Positions 27,083 through 37,335 are shown, counted from the stretch's first letter. The stretch is DNA of 64,000 bases from Methanofervidicoccus sp. A16 (GCF_003351865.1 NZ_CP022242.1:1364001-1428000); one strand, 5' to 3'. Translations and numbers: made by a program. The notes: generated from the sequence alone by a model not told the origin.

Positions 27083-28255
27083 ATGGATATACTGAAGGAT
27101 AGTAAAGTATTGGTACTGGTTGTGTCAGTAATACTCTCTATACTGATAATCGCCTTTAAGGGGATATCCTTTGGGGTAGATCTAAGTGGAGGTACCGTTA
27201 TAGTACTGAAAACCAGTGAGCCAGTATCCCAGGAGAATATGACTGTAATTACCGAGGTACTAAGAAGTAGGTTGAATGCTTACGGTTTAAGTGATATTAC
27301 TATCTACTCTAGGGGTAGCGATGAAATTGTAGTTGAGATCCCAAAGGATGCTGATGTGGAGAGAATAAAGAAGATATTAACTCAACAGGGAGTATTTGTA
27401 GCAAAGATCGACAATAAAACTGCCTACACAGGAAGGGATATAGAGTACGTAGAGGAACCAAAGTTAACACCAAATGGCTACGGAGTGGTACTTAAGTTAA
27501 CAGAGGAGGGTGCAAGGAAGTTTGCAGAGGTGGCCTATGGAAAGGGTGGCCACAGAGTAGAACTCTACATGGACGGTAAGTTGATAAGTGCTCCAGTACT
27601 ATCTCCAGGTTTGGCAGATGGAAGGCCCCATAGGGATCAGATAATTACAGTTGCAGGGAGCAATCCTACTAAGGAAGAAATTGATGAGGCATGGGCTATC
27701 TATACCGCACTTAAATCAGGTTCTCTTCCAGTGAAGTTGGAAATAGAGTATATAAATACCATATCTCCAACCTTAGGAGAGGAGTTTATAAAAGGAGCGT
27801 TAATAGCAGGTTTCTTTGCATTCCTTGCCGTAGGAACTGTTATAGCATTTAGGTATAAAAAACCTTCAATTGTAATTCCTATACTTATTACCTGCGCCTC
27901 TGAGATTTTAATCATACTTGGAGTGGCATCTCTGATAAATTGGAAACTGGATCTGGCATCTATTGCAGGTATTATAGCCTCTGTAGGTACTGGAGTGGAT
28001 GATCAGATCGTCATCACCGATGAAACCCTGTCTAAGGGATCAAAAAAGATTAAAAGTAGTATCAAGAGGGCGTTCTTTATAATATTTGCAGCTGCAGGAA
28101 CTACAATCGCAGCAATGCTTCCACTCTTTGTAATGAGTATAGGGATGTTAAAAGGATTTGCAATCACCACAATAATTGGAGTACTTATAGGAATATTTAT
28201 TACCAGGCCAGCATTTGCAAGGATAATCCAGTACATTGCTAAGAGAGAGTTTTAA
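27083..28255 (+). CDS. secD: Protein-export membrane protein SecD
   Basis: This 390-residue membrane protein has an N-terminal helix, the conserved GVDLSGGTVIVLK motif after it, a large external P1-like domain (about residues 40-230), and a C-terminal cluster of five helices containing GVDDQIVITDE, equivalent to the SecF loop. It forms the SecDF complex with the upstream gene product. It is shorter than bacterial SecD, as in other archaea. RBS GAGGGATAAGG. Confidence 0.94.
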   Translation: MDILKDSKVLVLVVSVILSILIIAFKGISFGVDLSGGTVIVLKTSEPVSQENMTVITEVLRSRLNAYGLSDITIYSRGSDEIVVEIPKDADVERIKKILTQQGVFVAKIDNKTAYTGRDIEYVEEPKLTPNGYGVVLKLTEEGARKFAEVAYGKGGHRVELYMDGKLISAPVLSPGLADGRPHRDQIITVAGSNPTKEEIDEAWAIYTALKSGSLPVKLEIEYINTISPTLGEEFIKGALIAGFFAFLAVGTVIAFRYKKPSIVIPILITCASEILIILGVASLINWKLDLASIAGIIASVGTGVDDQIVITDETLSKGSKKIKSSIKRAFFIIFAAAGTTIAAMLPLFVMSIGMLKGFAITTIIGVLIGIFITRPAFARIIQYIAKREF

Positions 28256-28269
28256 ATTTTTTATTTTAA

Positions 28270-28478
28270 ACTTTAATTCATCAAAGTTAATAATTTGAAT
28301 AATAATAAAAATAAGAATAATAAAACTGAAATTATAATAAAAATTAATAATAGCAACTGTTAGGAAGGATCTGCTCCACTTCCATAGTGTCTTAGAGCGT
28401 CCTAGAAGAGATATTATTTATCTCTTATTTGGATCTAAATACCGTCTTTTTATACTTTTATTTTTTTATGATTATTAT
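28270..28478 (+). mobile_element. B-type element, right end missing
   Basis: It begins ACTTTAATTCATCAAAG shortly after the secD stop and has a B core at about 28355-28450 (GTTAGGAAGGATCTGCTCCA, GTCTTAGAGCGTCCTAGAAG). It is cut off by the start of an A-type element. Confidence 0.65.
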
Positions 28479-28830
28479 ACTCTAGTTCCCATCAAAATGA
28501 TAATTTAAAGAATAATAAAAATAATTATAAAAAAATAATTATGATAAAAAAGAAAATTTAAAAATAAATAATAAAATAAAAATGTTTAAAAAATAAAAAA
28601 CTTCTATATTTCAGATACAAAAATTTTAAAAGAAGGTTGGAGGAATGATCCTTTGAAGATCTTCTAATATAGGAATTCAGAAATAAGATATCCTATCTTA
28701 ACTAAGGGTTCCGGAAAGATCCTAAGGATATTTAATGATTTTTATATTTGGTTATTTTCATTATGATTTTTATTATAACAATTTATTATCTTTTTATTAT
28801 TTTTTAATCACACTTGGTGGGAACTAAGAT
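28479..28830 (+). mobile_element. MITE-like element, A type, full length
   Basis: This 352-base copy has left end ACTCTAGTTCCCATCAAAAT and right end CACACTTGGTGGGAACTAAG. The core at about 28640-28740 includes GGAATTCAG, CTATCTTAACTAAGGGTTCC and GATCCTAAGGATATTTAATG. It interrupts two B-type sequences. No clean target duplication. Confidence 0.75.
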
Positions 28831-29186
28831 ATTTAAATAATAAAAAACTGGGAAAATATTAAAATTTAATGTCTTATAATATTTATAATAAAATTAATAA
28901 CATCAAACTGTTAGGAAGGATCTACTCCACTCCATAGAGTATCTTAGAGTATCTTAGAACGTCTCAGGAGATTGTCTTTTATTTTGATTTTAATACCTTC
29001 CTTTTATACTTTTATTTTTTTTATGATTATTGTTATTCTTATCAGAATTTTTGATGGGAAGTAGGGTTTATTTATTTTTTATTATAATAATAAATCATTA
29101 TTCATTATTCTTATAATCACTACTTGGATGGGAACTAAGGATATATTATTATTTTTTATCAGAATTTTTTTGATGGAAATTAGGGT
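28831..29186 (+). mobile_element. B-type element without left end, followed by two stray right ends
   Basis: A B core (about 28905-29000, GTTAGGAAGGATCTACTCC) ends in TTTTTGATGGGAAGTAGGGT at 29067. Two more terminus sequences follow: CTACTTGGATGGGAACTAAGG to 29140 (A right end) and TTTTTTTGATGGAAATTAGGG to 29186 (B right end). This is a stack of remnants. Confidence 0.65.
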
Positions 29187-29289
29187 AAAGACGATATTAA
29201 TTATACTAAACAATAACCAATCTAAGATCTTAAATAAAAAATAACAATAAAGAATAAGTAAAATCAAAAAATAAGAATTAACAGGTAAA

Positions 29290-29365
29290 AAGTGAAACCT
29301 ACATTAAGTACTGGAGAGGACGGGATTTCTATTAATTCTCCTTCTTAAGAGTTTTTATCTCTTTT
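29290..29365 (-). repeat. Degenerate intergenic repeat C, copy 4
   Basis: On the plus strand CTACATTAAGTACTGGAGAGG and GGGATTTCTATTAATTCTCC match the copy at 23625-23700, again followed by T-rich runs (TTTTTATCTCTTTTTTTCTC). It lies just beyond the purF stop. Confidence 0.55.
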
Positions 29366-29456
29366 TTTCTCTCTTTTTTCTTTATCTAATTATATTTTTA
29401 CTTTTTTATTATTAATTTTATTATTATTTTTTAATCATTACTTTATTATTTTTTTT

Positions 29457-30824
29457 TCACTTACAACAGAACTTACAGGATACATCAGTTGGATACTTTC
29501 CTGTGACACAGGCTAAACAGAGATCCTCCCTTCCTATACCTTTTATCAGCCCCTGGACACTGAGATAACCTAAGGAATCTACATTTAAATACCTTCTTAT
29601 CTCCTCTAGGGATTTAGAACTGGCTATTAACTCCTCCTTAGTTGGCATATCTATACCGTAGTAGCAGGGGGAGATGATCCTTGGAGAACCTACCCTTAAA
29701 TGTACCTCCCTTGCTCCAGCCTTTCTTACCATATTTACTATCCTCTTAGAGGTTGTGCCTCTCACTATACTATCGTCGATTAATATCACCTTTTTATCTT
29801 TTATTATAGGCTTTACAGGGTTCAATTTCAACCTTACAGCGAGATCCCTCTCTTCCTGAGATGGAAGAATAAAGGTTCTACCTACGTATTTATTCTTAAT
29901 CAGTGCCTCGTAGTAGGGAATACCTAACTCCTCAGAGTAACCTATAGCAGAGGTGATTCCAGAGTCTGGAACAGGAGATACAATATCTCCCTCACAGGGC
30001 TCCTCCTTAGCAAGTATCTCTCCTAACTTCCTCCTAACGTTATAAACACTTATACCATCTATTATAGAATCAGGTCTGGCGAAGTAGACGTACTCAAACA
30101 TACATGTAGATCCTTTTGGATCCTCTCCTATCCTGTAGGTCTCAATGCCATCCCTGTTTATCATTATCACCTCTCCTGGACAGACATCCCTTATAAGTTC
30201 TCCATTTATAACATCTAAACCACAACTCTCAGAGGAGATGTAGTAGTTATCCCTTTCATCCCTCCCTATACATAAGGGTTTAAAACCATGAGGGTCCCTA
30301 ACTGCGATAAGACTGTTGTTGTAGAGAATAACAAGGGAGTAGGCACCTACAATCTTCTTTGAAACCTCCTCTATGGATTGGATGATATCTCCAGTCCTAA
30401 GTAGTTCCTTTACAAGGAGATGGGCTATAACCTCAGAGTCTGTTGAGGATGTAAATATATGGCCTTGTTTTTCTAACTCCTTCCTTAGAATATGGGAGTT
30501 TAGAATATCTCCATTGTGGGCTACCGCCAAATTTCCAAGGGAACTATTTACAATGAATGGCTGGCAATTTTCAAGGAAGGTGCCTCCTGTAGTAGAGTAT
30601 CTAACATGGCCTATACCTACCTGTCCCTTGAGGGAGTTTATTATCTTCTTATTGAATACCTCCGATACCAATCCAAGACCCTTATAACTGTAAATACTAT
30701 CTCCATTACTTACAGCAATCCCTGCACCTTCCTGTCCTCTATGTTGTAGTGCATAGAGACCGTAGTATATCCTTTTAACTACATCCTCTCCTGAGAAGGA
30801 GTAGACACCAAATATCCCACACAT
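29457..30824 (-). CDS. purF: Amidophosphoribosyltransferase
   Basis: This 455-residue enzyme makes 5-phosphoribosylamine from PRPP and glutamine, the first committed step of purine synthesis. It starts MCGIFGVYS, so Cys2 is the glutaminase nucleophile after Met removal; GHVRYSTTGG and AHNGDI complete the amidotransferase domain. The PRPP-binding loop is VILIDDSIVRGTTS (about residues 345-358). C-terminal cysteines (CLACVTGKYP, CKFCC) fit the Fe-S-containing subclass. RBS GTGATATC. It is divergent from rfcL. Confidence 0.96.
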   Translation of the reverse strand: MCGIFGVYSFSGEDVVKRIYYGLYALQHRGQEGAGIAVSNGDSIYSYKGLGLVSEVFNKKIINSLKGQVGIGHVRYSTTGGTFLENCQPFIVNSSLGNLAVAHNGDILNSHILRKELEKQGHIFTSSTDSEVIAHLLVKELLRTGDIIQSIEEVSKKIVGAYSLVILYNNSLIAVRDPHGFKPLCIGRDERDNYYISSESCGLDVINGELIRDVCPGEVIMINRDGIETYRIGEDPKGSTCMFEYVYFARPDSIIDGISVYNVRRKLGEILAKEEPCEGDIVSPVPDSGITSAIGYSEELGIPYYEALIKNKYVGRTFILPSQEERDLAVRLKLNPVKPIIKDKKVILIDDSIVRGTTSKRIVNMVRKAGAREVHLRVGSPRIISPCYYGIDMPTKEELIASSKSLEEIRRYLNVDSLGYLSVQGLIKGIGREDLCLACVTGKYPTDVSCKFCCK

Positions 30825-31213
30825 GATATCACATGATGTTTTTGGTTTTTATAAGCCCATAAAGTTATAGATAATTACGTTAAATTCCTGTTCAATATAT
30901 AGTTTTTAAAAATTATAATAAAAGCCTTAGACAAAAATTGTTTAATTAAACAACTATTGATGACCTTGTATTAATAAGTGTAATTATAAAAATAATTCAA
31001 AAAATAAAATTGACTTTTTATAATTTTATCATCTTCTCATTGTAATCTTGTTCCTCTTTTTTATTTTTTAACAACTTTATTTTTTATTATTTTTATAATA
31101 ATTATTATTTTATTTTAAAAAACTATAAAAATTAGTAAAATGTTTATTAGAATTAGATATTTTTATTTCCCTCTCTTTATTCTCTTTTCTTTAATAATCT
31201 TTCTGGTGATTAC
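30825..31213. other. Divergent promoter region purF / rfcL
   Basis: These 389 bases must contain both promoters. A TATA-like stretch, on the minus strand AAAAACTATATATTG near 30890-30905, could serve purF; rfcL candidates are less clear because the region is almost all A/T. No RNA gene or repeat copy is recognised. Confidence 0.4.
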
Positions 31214-32686
31214 ATGAATTGGGTTGAGAAGTACAGACCGAAAACCTTAGATGAGGTGGTTGGTAATAGGGAGGCTAAAGAGGAGTTAAAAAGATGGATA
31301 GAGGATTATATCAGTGGTAAAGATAGAAAACCTCTACTCCTTGTCGGCCCCCCTGGATGTGGTAAAACAACAATGGCTAGGGCACTTGGAAGGGATTACA
31401 ATTTCGATATAATAGAATTAAATGCAAGTGATAACAGGAGTGCCGAAGTTATCAGGAGTATCGTAGGAAATGCTTCAGGATCTAAATCTATCTTTGGTAA
31501 AAAGATACTTGTAGTACTGGATGAGGTAGATGGGATATCAGGAAGTAGTGATAAAGGTGGTTTAAAGGAGATACTGAAGATAGTAAAGACTGCAAAGAAT
31601 CCAATAATAATGACTGCAAACGATATTTACAAACCATCCCTTAAACCTCTCAGGGAGATTTGTAAAGTTATCAACTTAAGGCCCATACCTACAAGTGTAA
31701 TCCTCACCGTCTTAAAAAAGATTGCACGTAATGAAGGTTTAGATGTAGATGAGGAAACCCTCAAAGTTATAGCGAGACATGCCGAGGGAGATCTGAGGGC
31801 TGCAATTAACGATCTGGAATCTTTGGCACTTGGAGGGAGTTTAAATCTAGAGGATGCTAAGAAACTAGATAATAGGAACGTTGAAAAGACCATCTTTGAT
31901 GCTATAAGAATGATACTGAAAACTACAAACTACAATATCGCACTACTTGCACTCTGGGATTTAAAGGAGGATCTTGAAACCCTGGAGGAGTGGCTGGCTG
32001 AAAACATTCCAAGGGAATATAAAAAGATGGAAGAGGTTGCCACTGCCTACGACTACCTCTCAAAGGCAGATCTCTTCTTAGGAAGGGCAAATAGGAGACA
32101 GAATTACAGTCTCTGGAGATACGCTTCAGGTCTTATGAGTGCTGGAGTGGCTCTTGCAAAGAAGGAAAAGTACAGAGGGTTTACACCATATGTAAGGCCA
32201 AAAGTATTTACTAAACTACTACAGACTAAATCTGAGAGAGATATTCTAAAGAAGATACTTTCCAAGATCAGTTCAAAAACCCATGTATCCACTAAGAGGG
32301 CGAAGGAGGATCTACATTATCTATCTACTATATTGAAGAACGATCCTAACTTAGGAGCCCAACTTGTAGATTTCTACGAATTTACAGAGGATGAGGTGGA
32401 ATACCTAACAGATAAGAACACTGCTAAGAAGATATTTAAGATACTTAAGGATAAAGAAAAGAAAACTGAAAAGATAGAGAAAAAGGAAAAAGTTAAGGAT
32501 ATTAAAGAGGATAAGGTAAAAATGAGGGAGATAGATAAAAGAGAGGTTGAGAAAAGGGAGGAAACTAAAGATATCAAAAGTGATAAAATAAAAAAGAAGG
32601 ATGAAGATAAAAAGAAAAAGGAAAAAGAAAAGGATAAAAAAGAGACTAAAGGAAAACAGATGACGTTGGAGGCATTCTTTCAATGA
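31214..32686 (+). CDS. rfcL: Replication factor C large subunit
   Basis: This 490-residue AAA+ protein is the large subunit of the clamp loader that puts PCNA on DNA. Walker A GPPGCGKTTMA begins near residue 44, Walker B-like VVLDEVDG near 100, and an RFC box LRPIPT follows. After the AAA+ and collar regions, residues about 410-475 are an extreme Lys/Glu repeat, and the C-terminus has a PCNA-interacting peptide QMTLEAFF. RBS TGGTGATTAC. Its last 7 bases overlap the convergent radical SAM gene. Confidence 0.96.
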   Translation: MNWVEKYRPKTLDEVVGNREAKEELKRWIEDYISGKDRKPLLLVGPPGCGKTTMARALGRDYNFDIIELNASDNRSAEVIRSIVGNASGSKSIFGKKILVVLDEVDGISGSSDKGGLKEILKIVKTAKNPIIMTANDIYKPSLKPLREICKVINLRPIPTSVILTVLKKIARNEGLDVDEETLKVIARHAEGDLRAAINDLESLALGGSLNLEDAKKLDNRNVEKTIFDAIRMILKTTNYNIALLALWDLKEDLETLEEWLAENIPREYKKMEEVATAYDYLSKADLFLGRANRRQNYSLWRYASGLMSAGVALAKKEKYRGFTPYVRPKVFTKLLQTKSERDILKKILSKISSKTHVSTKRAKEDLHYLSTILKNDPNLGAQLVDFYEFTEDEVEYLTDKNTAKKIFKILKDKEKKTEKIEKKEKVKDIKEDKVKMREIDKREVEKREETKDIKSDKIKKKDEDKKKKEKEKDKKETKGKQMTLEAFFQ

Positions 32687-34008
32687 GACAACTCTCCTAC
32701 AAATATGCCATCTTTAGTACTAAGTATCCTTACCTTAACCTCCTTTCCTATCCATTTTTCAGGGTTCTCTACATTTATTATCTGTATAAGTCTATCCTTG
32801 GCACATCCAATTACCTCTCCCTTAATTCTCCCATCTAGTATAACCTTAGTTTTAACTTTACTATTTACTTTAAATGGTATAGGAAACCTCTTTCTCCTAT
32901 GGTTTCCAAAGGCTTTGGAGAGTGGAGTTATCAGTTGGATATCTATACCTTTTTTCCTGTACTCCTCTTCGTAATTTCTCAGTAGTTTATAGAACTTCTT
33001 AAAATTCCATAACTTCATCCTCTTCATCCTTCTACCAAACTGGTATATCTGACACAGTTGAACTCCAAGTATTGGATCCTTTCTACCTGTGATAGGGTTT
33101 ATAGTATTTTGAGGGCTCCTCCTCTCCAACTCTACAGCGTAATCTATCACCCTTTTGAACTCCTCATCGTTTATACCTGGGAGGAGGATAGGTGCTATCA
33201 GAAGGTGTATCTTTGTATTCTTGATGTACTCCGCTATCTCCAATATACCTTTTATATCGTAGGATCTACTACCTGCCAAACCTCTACTCATCTTTTCATC
33301 TATGGCGTTTATGGAGAGGTTTATCCTGTGTAGTCCTGCCTCCTCCAACTCATCTATCAACTTATAGGTTAAACCTACTCCATTTGTCTGGATAGTTACT
33401 ATCCCATCTCCCTTACTGTTGATCTCATGGAGATGTTGTACAAGATCTGGGAGAGGATGGTAGAGTGTTGGCTCCCCCTGTCCATCTAAGTGAGCCTCTA
33501 GGTGTTTATTACCTTTAACCTCCACTATTTTCAGGTACCACTTCAACAGGTGATCCATATCTACGTAGTAGTCGTTCTTTCTTGTTTTAGAGTACCTACC
33601 CTCATCAACGGAGCAGAAGGGACAGTTTATGTTGCAACCACATAGTCCTCTAACTTGAATTATGTTTGTACCTCTATCTATTAAGCCAAAGGCTGTATGT
33701 CCCAGTAGAGGCACTGGATCGCAGATATAATACGTTTTTCTACCAGTTATTTTACTTTTCATACCTTGAGAGATGGAGAGTGAAATTAGATTAAGGATAC
33801 TCGCCTTAAGGGAGTGTAATTTGTACTCTGTTGTTTTACCTTCTATTAGGAGTTTGTTATCCTCTAATTGATATGGATGATTAAGTATTTTGTCTAGAGG
33901 TAGGGAGATCTCGTAATTCTTACAAATCTCAATATTTAAGGTATCACCTTTTAATTTAACATCAGTTATCATTTTAAATTCGTTGAAATCTATGAGTAAG
34001 TTTTTCAT
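32680..34008 (-). CDS. Radical SAM protein with C-terminal TRAM-like domain, uncharacterised
   Basis: This 442-residue protein has the radical SAM triplet in CNINCPFC (with an extra Cys in LCGCNINC), followed by a typical DGQGEPTLY (GGEP-like) SAM-binding segment and TIQTNGVGLT. The N-terminal 100 residues are a separate beta-rich part, and the last 65 (VKTKVILDGRIKGEVIG to VGEL) look like a TRAM/OB-fold RNA-binding unit. That combination suggests RNA modification, but I cannot name the substrate. RBS AAAGGTGTATCT. It overlaps rfcL tail to tail. Confidence 0.8.
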   Translation of the reverse strand: MKNLLIDFNEFKMITDVKLKGDTLNIEICKNYEISLPLDKILNHPYQLEDNKLLIEGKTTEYKLHSLKASILNLISLSISQGMKSKITGRKTYYICDPVPLLGHTAFGLIDRGTNIIQVRGLCGCNINCPFCSVDEGRYSKTRKNDYYVDMDHLLKWYLKIVEVKGNKHLEAHLDGQGEPTLYHPLPDLVQHLHEINSKGDGIVTIQTNGVGLTYKLIDELEEAGLHRINLSINAIDEKMSRGLAGSRSYDIKGILEIAEYIKNTKIHLLIAPILLPGINDEEFKRVIDYAVELERRSPQNTINPITGRKDPILGVQLCQIYQFGRRMKRMKLWNFKKFYKLLRNYEEEYRKKGIDIQLITPLSKAFGNHRRKRFPIPFKVNSKVKTKVILDGRIKGEVIGCAKDRLIQIINVENPEKWIGKEVKVRILSTKDGIFVGELSH

Positions 34009-34113
34009 AGATACACCTTTTAATTTCTGTTCTTAGTGAAAATTGTAAAAATTTTAAGTTAAAAATAAAAAATTTATAAAAAAGAAGGAAATATTATATA
34101 TAATAGTAAAAAA

Positions 34114-34451
34114 TTTAATATTACCTTAATTCCCATCAAGACTGTGATTAGAAGAATAATAAAAATAACAATCATAATAAAAAATAATAAAAATCTTAAG
34201 AGGAATAATAAAATAAACCTTAATTCCTATCAAAGTAACGATTTAAATAATAAAAAGATAATAAAGTTAATAATAGCAACCTGTTATAAAGGATCTACTC
34301 TACTTCCATAGTATCTTAGAGCGTCCCAGAAAGATTATCTCTTATTTTGATTTTAATACATTCTTCTTATATTTTTAGTTTTTATTCTCATTTCTTATTT
34401 TATTATTATTTTTTATATTATCATTTTGATGGGAACTAGGGTTTTAATATT
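34114..34451 (+). mobile_element. MITE-like element, B type, with 9 bp target duplication and a second internal left end
   Basis: The element is 34123-34442, flanked by TTTAATATT at 34114-34122 and 34443-34451. The left end is ACCTTAATTCCCATCAAGAC and the right end TTTTGATGGGAACTAGGGT. A second left-end sequence ACCTTAATTCCTATCAAAG begins at about 34217. The B core is at about 34285-34370 (GGATCTACTCTACTTCC, TATCTTAGAGCGTCCCAG). Confidence 0.85.
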
Positions 34452-34656
34452 GATTAAATAAATTAAGGTATAAAAGATAAAATCTTTTATATGACTATTA
34501 AATTCATAAGATTAAGTAAAAAGGATCTTTACTTTCTAATGGTTATTCTTTTTAGATTCTAATTTTATTTTATTTGAAACACTTTAAGAGAACCATAATT
34601 AAGATTCTGCCCTCCAACGTTCACAAACATCCTAGAGGAACAATAATTTAAAAATC

Positions 34657-35118
34657 CTATTCCAACTCTCCTAACACTACCTCCTTAACCTTCTCCTCTT
34701 TATTCTTAGGAGAGAATATCTTAAAGTTTATCACTATTCTTACCACATCATCTCCATCAACTAAATCACACTCTCCAAGATAGGCCTTCTGTTTATTAAA
34801 TCTAAGATATATTTTACTTTTCTCTATTCTTAAATCTATATCTCCCTTTAACATATTTACATTTTTCTCCTTGGATTTTATTAAATCCATAATACGTTTA
34901 AATATCTTCTTAGCCACTTTGCTCTTATTTATGGTGATTGTATGGATCTTTATTGGATTTCCGAAACATCCTTCATTTTCAACTGTCTCGATATATACAT
35001 CTTCCTCATCAATATCTTCTGGTAAAAAGTAGATCATAGCCTCCAATACCTTGTCATCGTCCTCTGTAGCGTGAGATATGGTAGAGATTTGGATATTAGA
35101 TATATCTACCTTTGACAT
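34657..35118 (-). CDS. RNA-binding protein of the DUF54 / predicted exosome subunit family
   Basis: This protein of about 153 residues matches my memory of the COG1325/DUF54 family, small RNA-binding proteins encoded in many archaea and predicted to work with the exosome. IQISTISHATEDDDKVLEAM at the N-terminus and YLRFNKQKAYLG in the second half are typical. It is highly charged and has no enzyme motif. Start is uncertain: the ATG at 35118 has GGGATG upstream, while the ATG at 35124 would add two residues. It is divergent from ftsY. Confidence 0.7.
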   Translation of the reverse strand: MSKVDISNIQISTISHATEDDDKVLEAMIYFLPEDIDEEDVYIETVENEGCFGNPIKIHTITINKSKVAKKIFKRIMDLIKSKEKNVNMLKGDIDLRIEKSKIYLRFNKQKAYLGECDLVDGDDVVRIVINFKIFSPKNKEEKVKEVVLGELE

Positions 35119-35211
35119 GTGCATCCCTTTATTTTTATTTAATTATTTATAAATATTATAATCATATTTTCCATATATTTTTTAAACTTTAACTATAAAA
35201 ATGGTGATATC

Positions 35212-36339
35212 TTGTTCAAAAGTTTGAAGGAAAAACTGAATAAAACAATATCTAAATTAAGTGATATGATTTACTCAAAGGGAGGGAGTAAGGAGGAGAC
35301 GGAAGATAAAAAAGACATAGAGAGTACAACTGTAAGTGAGAAAAAAGTTGGGAGTTTACCTAGTGATGTAAAAAAGGAGGATAATAAAAAAGAGAGTAAA
35401 GAGAAAGTTGATAAAAATATAGGCTTCTTCGATAGATTTAAGATAACTAGAACAATAAAAAAGGTTCTTGGAAAGGAGGTTGTGCTAACTGAGGAGGATG
35501 TAGAGGAAGTTTTAGAGGAGTTGGAGTTGGAATTGTTAGAGGCTGATGTGGCCTACGAGGTTACTGAGAAACTTATTCAATCCCTGAGAGATCAGTTGAT
35601 AGGTAAGAAAATCGGACCTAAGGATGATCCTGAGAAGGTAATTACAGAGGCCCTGAAGAACGCTATAAAGGAGGTACTATCTCAAAAGACTATAAATATA
35701 TATGAGGTTATCGAGGAGAAAAAAAAGAAAGGAGAACCTACAGTTATTCTTTTCGTCGGGATAAATGGGACTGGGAAAACCACCACAATAGCAAAACTTG
35801 CATACCTACTGAAGAAGAAGGGTTACTCTGTAGTCTTGGCGGCAGGCGATACCTTTAGGGCTGGTGCTATAGAACAACTTGAAGAACATGGTAAAAGAAT
35901 AGGTGTTAAGGTAATAAAACAGGTTAGGGGGGCTGACAGTGCGGCAGTAATCTACGATGCTATTGAGCATGCAAAGGCGAGAGGTATAGATGTGGTACTG
36001 GCAGATACTGCAGGGCGACAGGCCACAAATGTAAATCTCATGGAGGAGATCAGAAAGGTTGTAAGGGTAACAAAGCCTGATTTAGTAATATTTGTAGGAG
36101 ATGCCCTCACAGGTAACGACGCCATAGTACAGGCTGAAGAGTTCAATAGGGTTGTAGATTTTGACGGCGTTATTCTAACAAAGGTGGATGCAGATGCCAA
36201 AGGTGGTGCTGCACTCTCTATTGCCTATGCCATTGGAAAACCTATTTTATTCTTGGGAACTGGACAGAATTATGAGGATTTAGAAGAGTTCAGTGTAGAG
36301 TGGATGATAGATAAACTGTTTGGTGATAGAAAAGAGTAG
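35212..36339 (+). CDS. ftsY: Signal recognition particle receptor FtsY
   Basis: This 375-residue SRP GTPase docks ribosome-SRP complexes at the membrane. The first 75 residues are Lys/Glu-rich, as in other FtsY N-termini that contact the membrane. The NG domain has G1 [10 protein letters not shown] near residue 183, [17 protein letters not shown], and [10 protein letters not shown]. It is told apart from SRP54 by lacking the M domain. The TTG start is supported by GGTGATATC just upstream. Confidence 0.95.
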   Translation: MFKSLKEKLNKTISKLSDMIYSKGGSKEETEDKKDIESTTVSEKKVGSLPSDVKKEDNKKESKEKVDKNIGFFDRFKITRTIKKVLGKEVVLTEEDVEEVLEELELELLEADVAYEVTEKLIQSLRDQLIGKKIGPKDDPEKVITEALKNAIKEVLSQKTINIYEVIEEKKKKGEPTVILFVGINGTGKTTTIAKLAYLLKKKGYSVVLAAGDTFRAGAIEQLEEHGKRIGVKVIKQVRGADSAAVIYDAIEHAKARGIDVVLADTAGRQATNVNLMEEIRKVVRVTKPDLVIFVGDALTGNDAIVQAEEFNRVVDFDGVILTKVDADAKGGAALSIAYAIGKPILFLGTGQNYEDLEEFSVEWMIDKLFGDRKE

Positions 36340-36434
36340 ATAGTGATTTTTAATATTTTTTCCGGAATCCTACTTTACTCTTTCAACTGTGTAGAATATC
36401 TAAGAGGATAAGATAAAAATTACAGGCGATATTT

Positions 36435-36935
36435 ATGATAAAAGTACTAGATGCCTCTTCTTTTATCCATGGATACAACCCATCCTTAGAGGAAGGAGAG
36501 CACTATACAACGAATAGTATAGTTGAGGAGGTAAAGAGTAAGAGAGATATTATCCACCTTGCCCTGGAATATGGAAAGTTATTTATCAGAGAGCCTAAGA
36601 GAGAGACTGTAGAGATGGTAAAAAGAGTCTCTGTAGAAACTGGAGACACTCTATCCCAGAGTGATATAGAGATACTTGCATTAGCCATAGATCTAGGTGG
36701 AGTACTTTATACCGATGACTACGGCCTACAGAATGTAGCGAGAAAACTCTCTGTCCCGTTTAGACCTATTCTATCTAAGGGTATAAGGAAGGAGTTGAGA
36801 TGGAGGTTGGTATGTAAGGGATGTAAGAAAATATACAGAATAGATCACAAAGAGGATATCTGCGAGATCTGTGGGAGTCCCTTAGAGAGAAAAATGATTA
36901 AAAAAGATAGGAATTATAAGAAATATGACAAATAA
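36435..36935 (+). CDS. nob1: Endoribonuclease Nob1 (PIN domain plus zinc ribbon)
   Basis: This 166-residue protein has an N-terminal PIN nuclease domain (LDASSFIHGY with the first catalytic Asp, later acidic SQSDIEILALA and YTDDYGLQNVA) and a C-terminal zinc ribbon (CKGCKK and CEICG). This is the architecture of archaeal Nob1, which trims the 3' end of 16S rRNA. It is about 95 bases after ftsY on the same strand. RBS AGGCGATATTT is a slight variant of the local consensus. Confidence 0.92.
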   Translation: MIKVLDASSFIHGYNPSLEEGEHYTTNSIVEEVKSKRDIIHLALEYGKLFIREPKRETVEMVKRVSVETGDTLSQSDIEILALAIDLGGVLYTDDYGLQNVARKLSVPFRPILSKGIRKELRWRLVCKGCKKIYRIDHKEDICEICGSPLERKMIKKDRNYKKYDK

Positions 36936-37335
36936 TAAAATAACATTTTCTATTAAAAAATATTATGAAAAAATTAAAAGATTAATAATTATTATTAAAA
37001 ATAAAAAAAGTATTTAAAAATAAAAAATCCTATTATCTTAATAAAAATAATAAAAATATAAATGAAGAGAATATTGCAGACTCCTAATGATGACAATTAT
37101 TTTTTATTGGAAATTTTTATTATTTTTATATAAATCTTTGTATTATCGGGAGAGATTTGATAAAGGTTATATTTCCTTCCCCAGCGTTCAAAGTAGTCAA
37201 AGGGATAATAGCTAGAATTTTATACTTTGTTTATGATTATTTTTTAAAATATTTTATTATTTCTAATAAAAAATAAAAAATATAATAGAGCTAAAGGTTC
37301 TTCTTACATTTTAAGATAATTATTTTAATTATTAT
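36936..37335. other. Intergenic gap after nob1
   Basis: These 400 A+T-rich bases hold no recognised gene. A G+C-richer patch at about 37180-37215 (CCTTCCCCAGCGTTCAAAG) weakly resembles patches at 34613 and 7110 but I cannot show a common repeat. Confidence 0.45.

Noticed and set aside
36960-37110. C/D box guide RNA near ATGATGAC (about 37085)
   Set aside because: A TGATGA-like C box is present, but no CTGA D box or internal C'/D' pair lies at a suitable distance.
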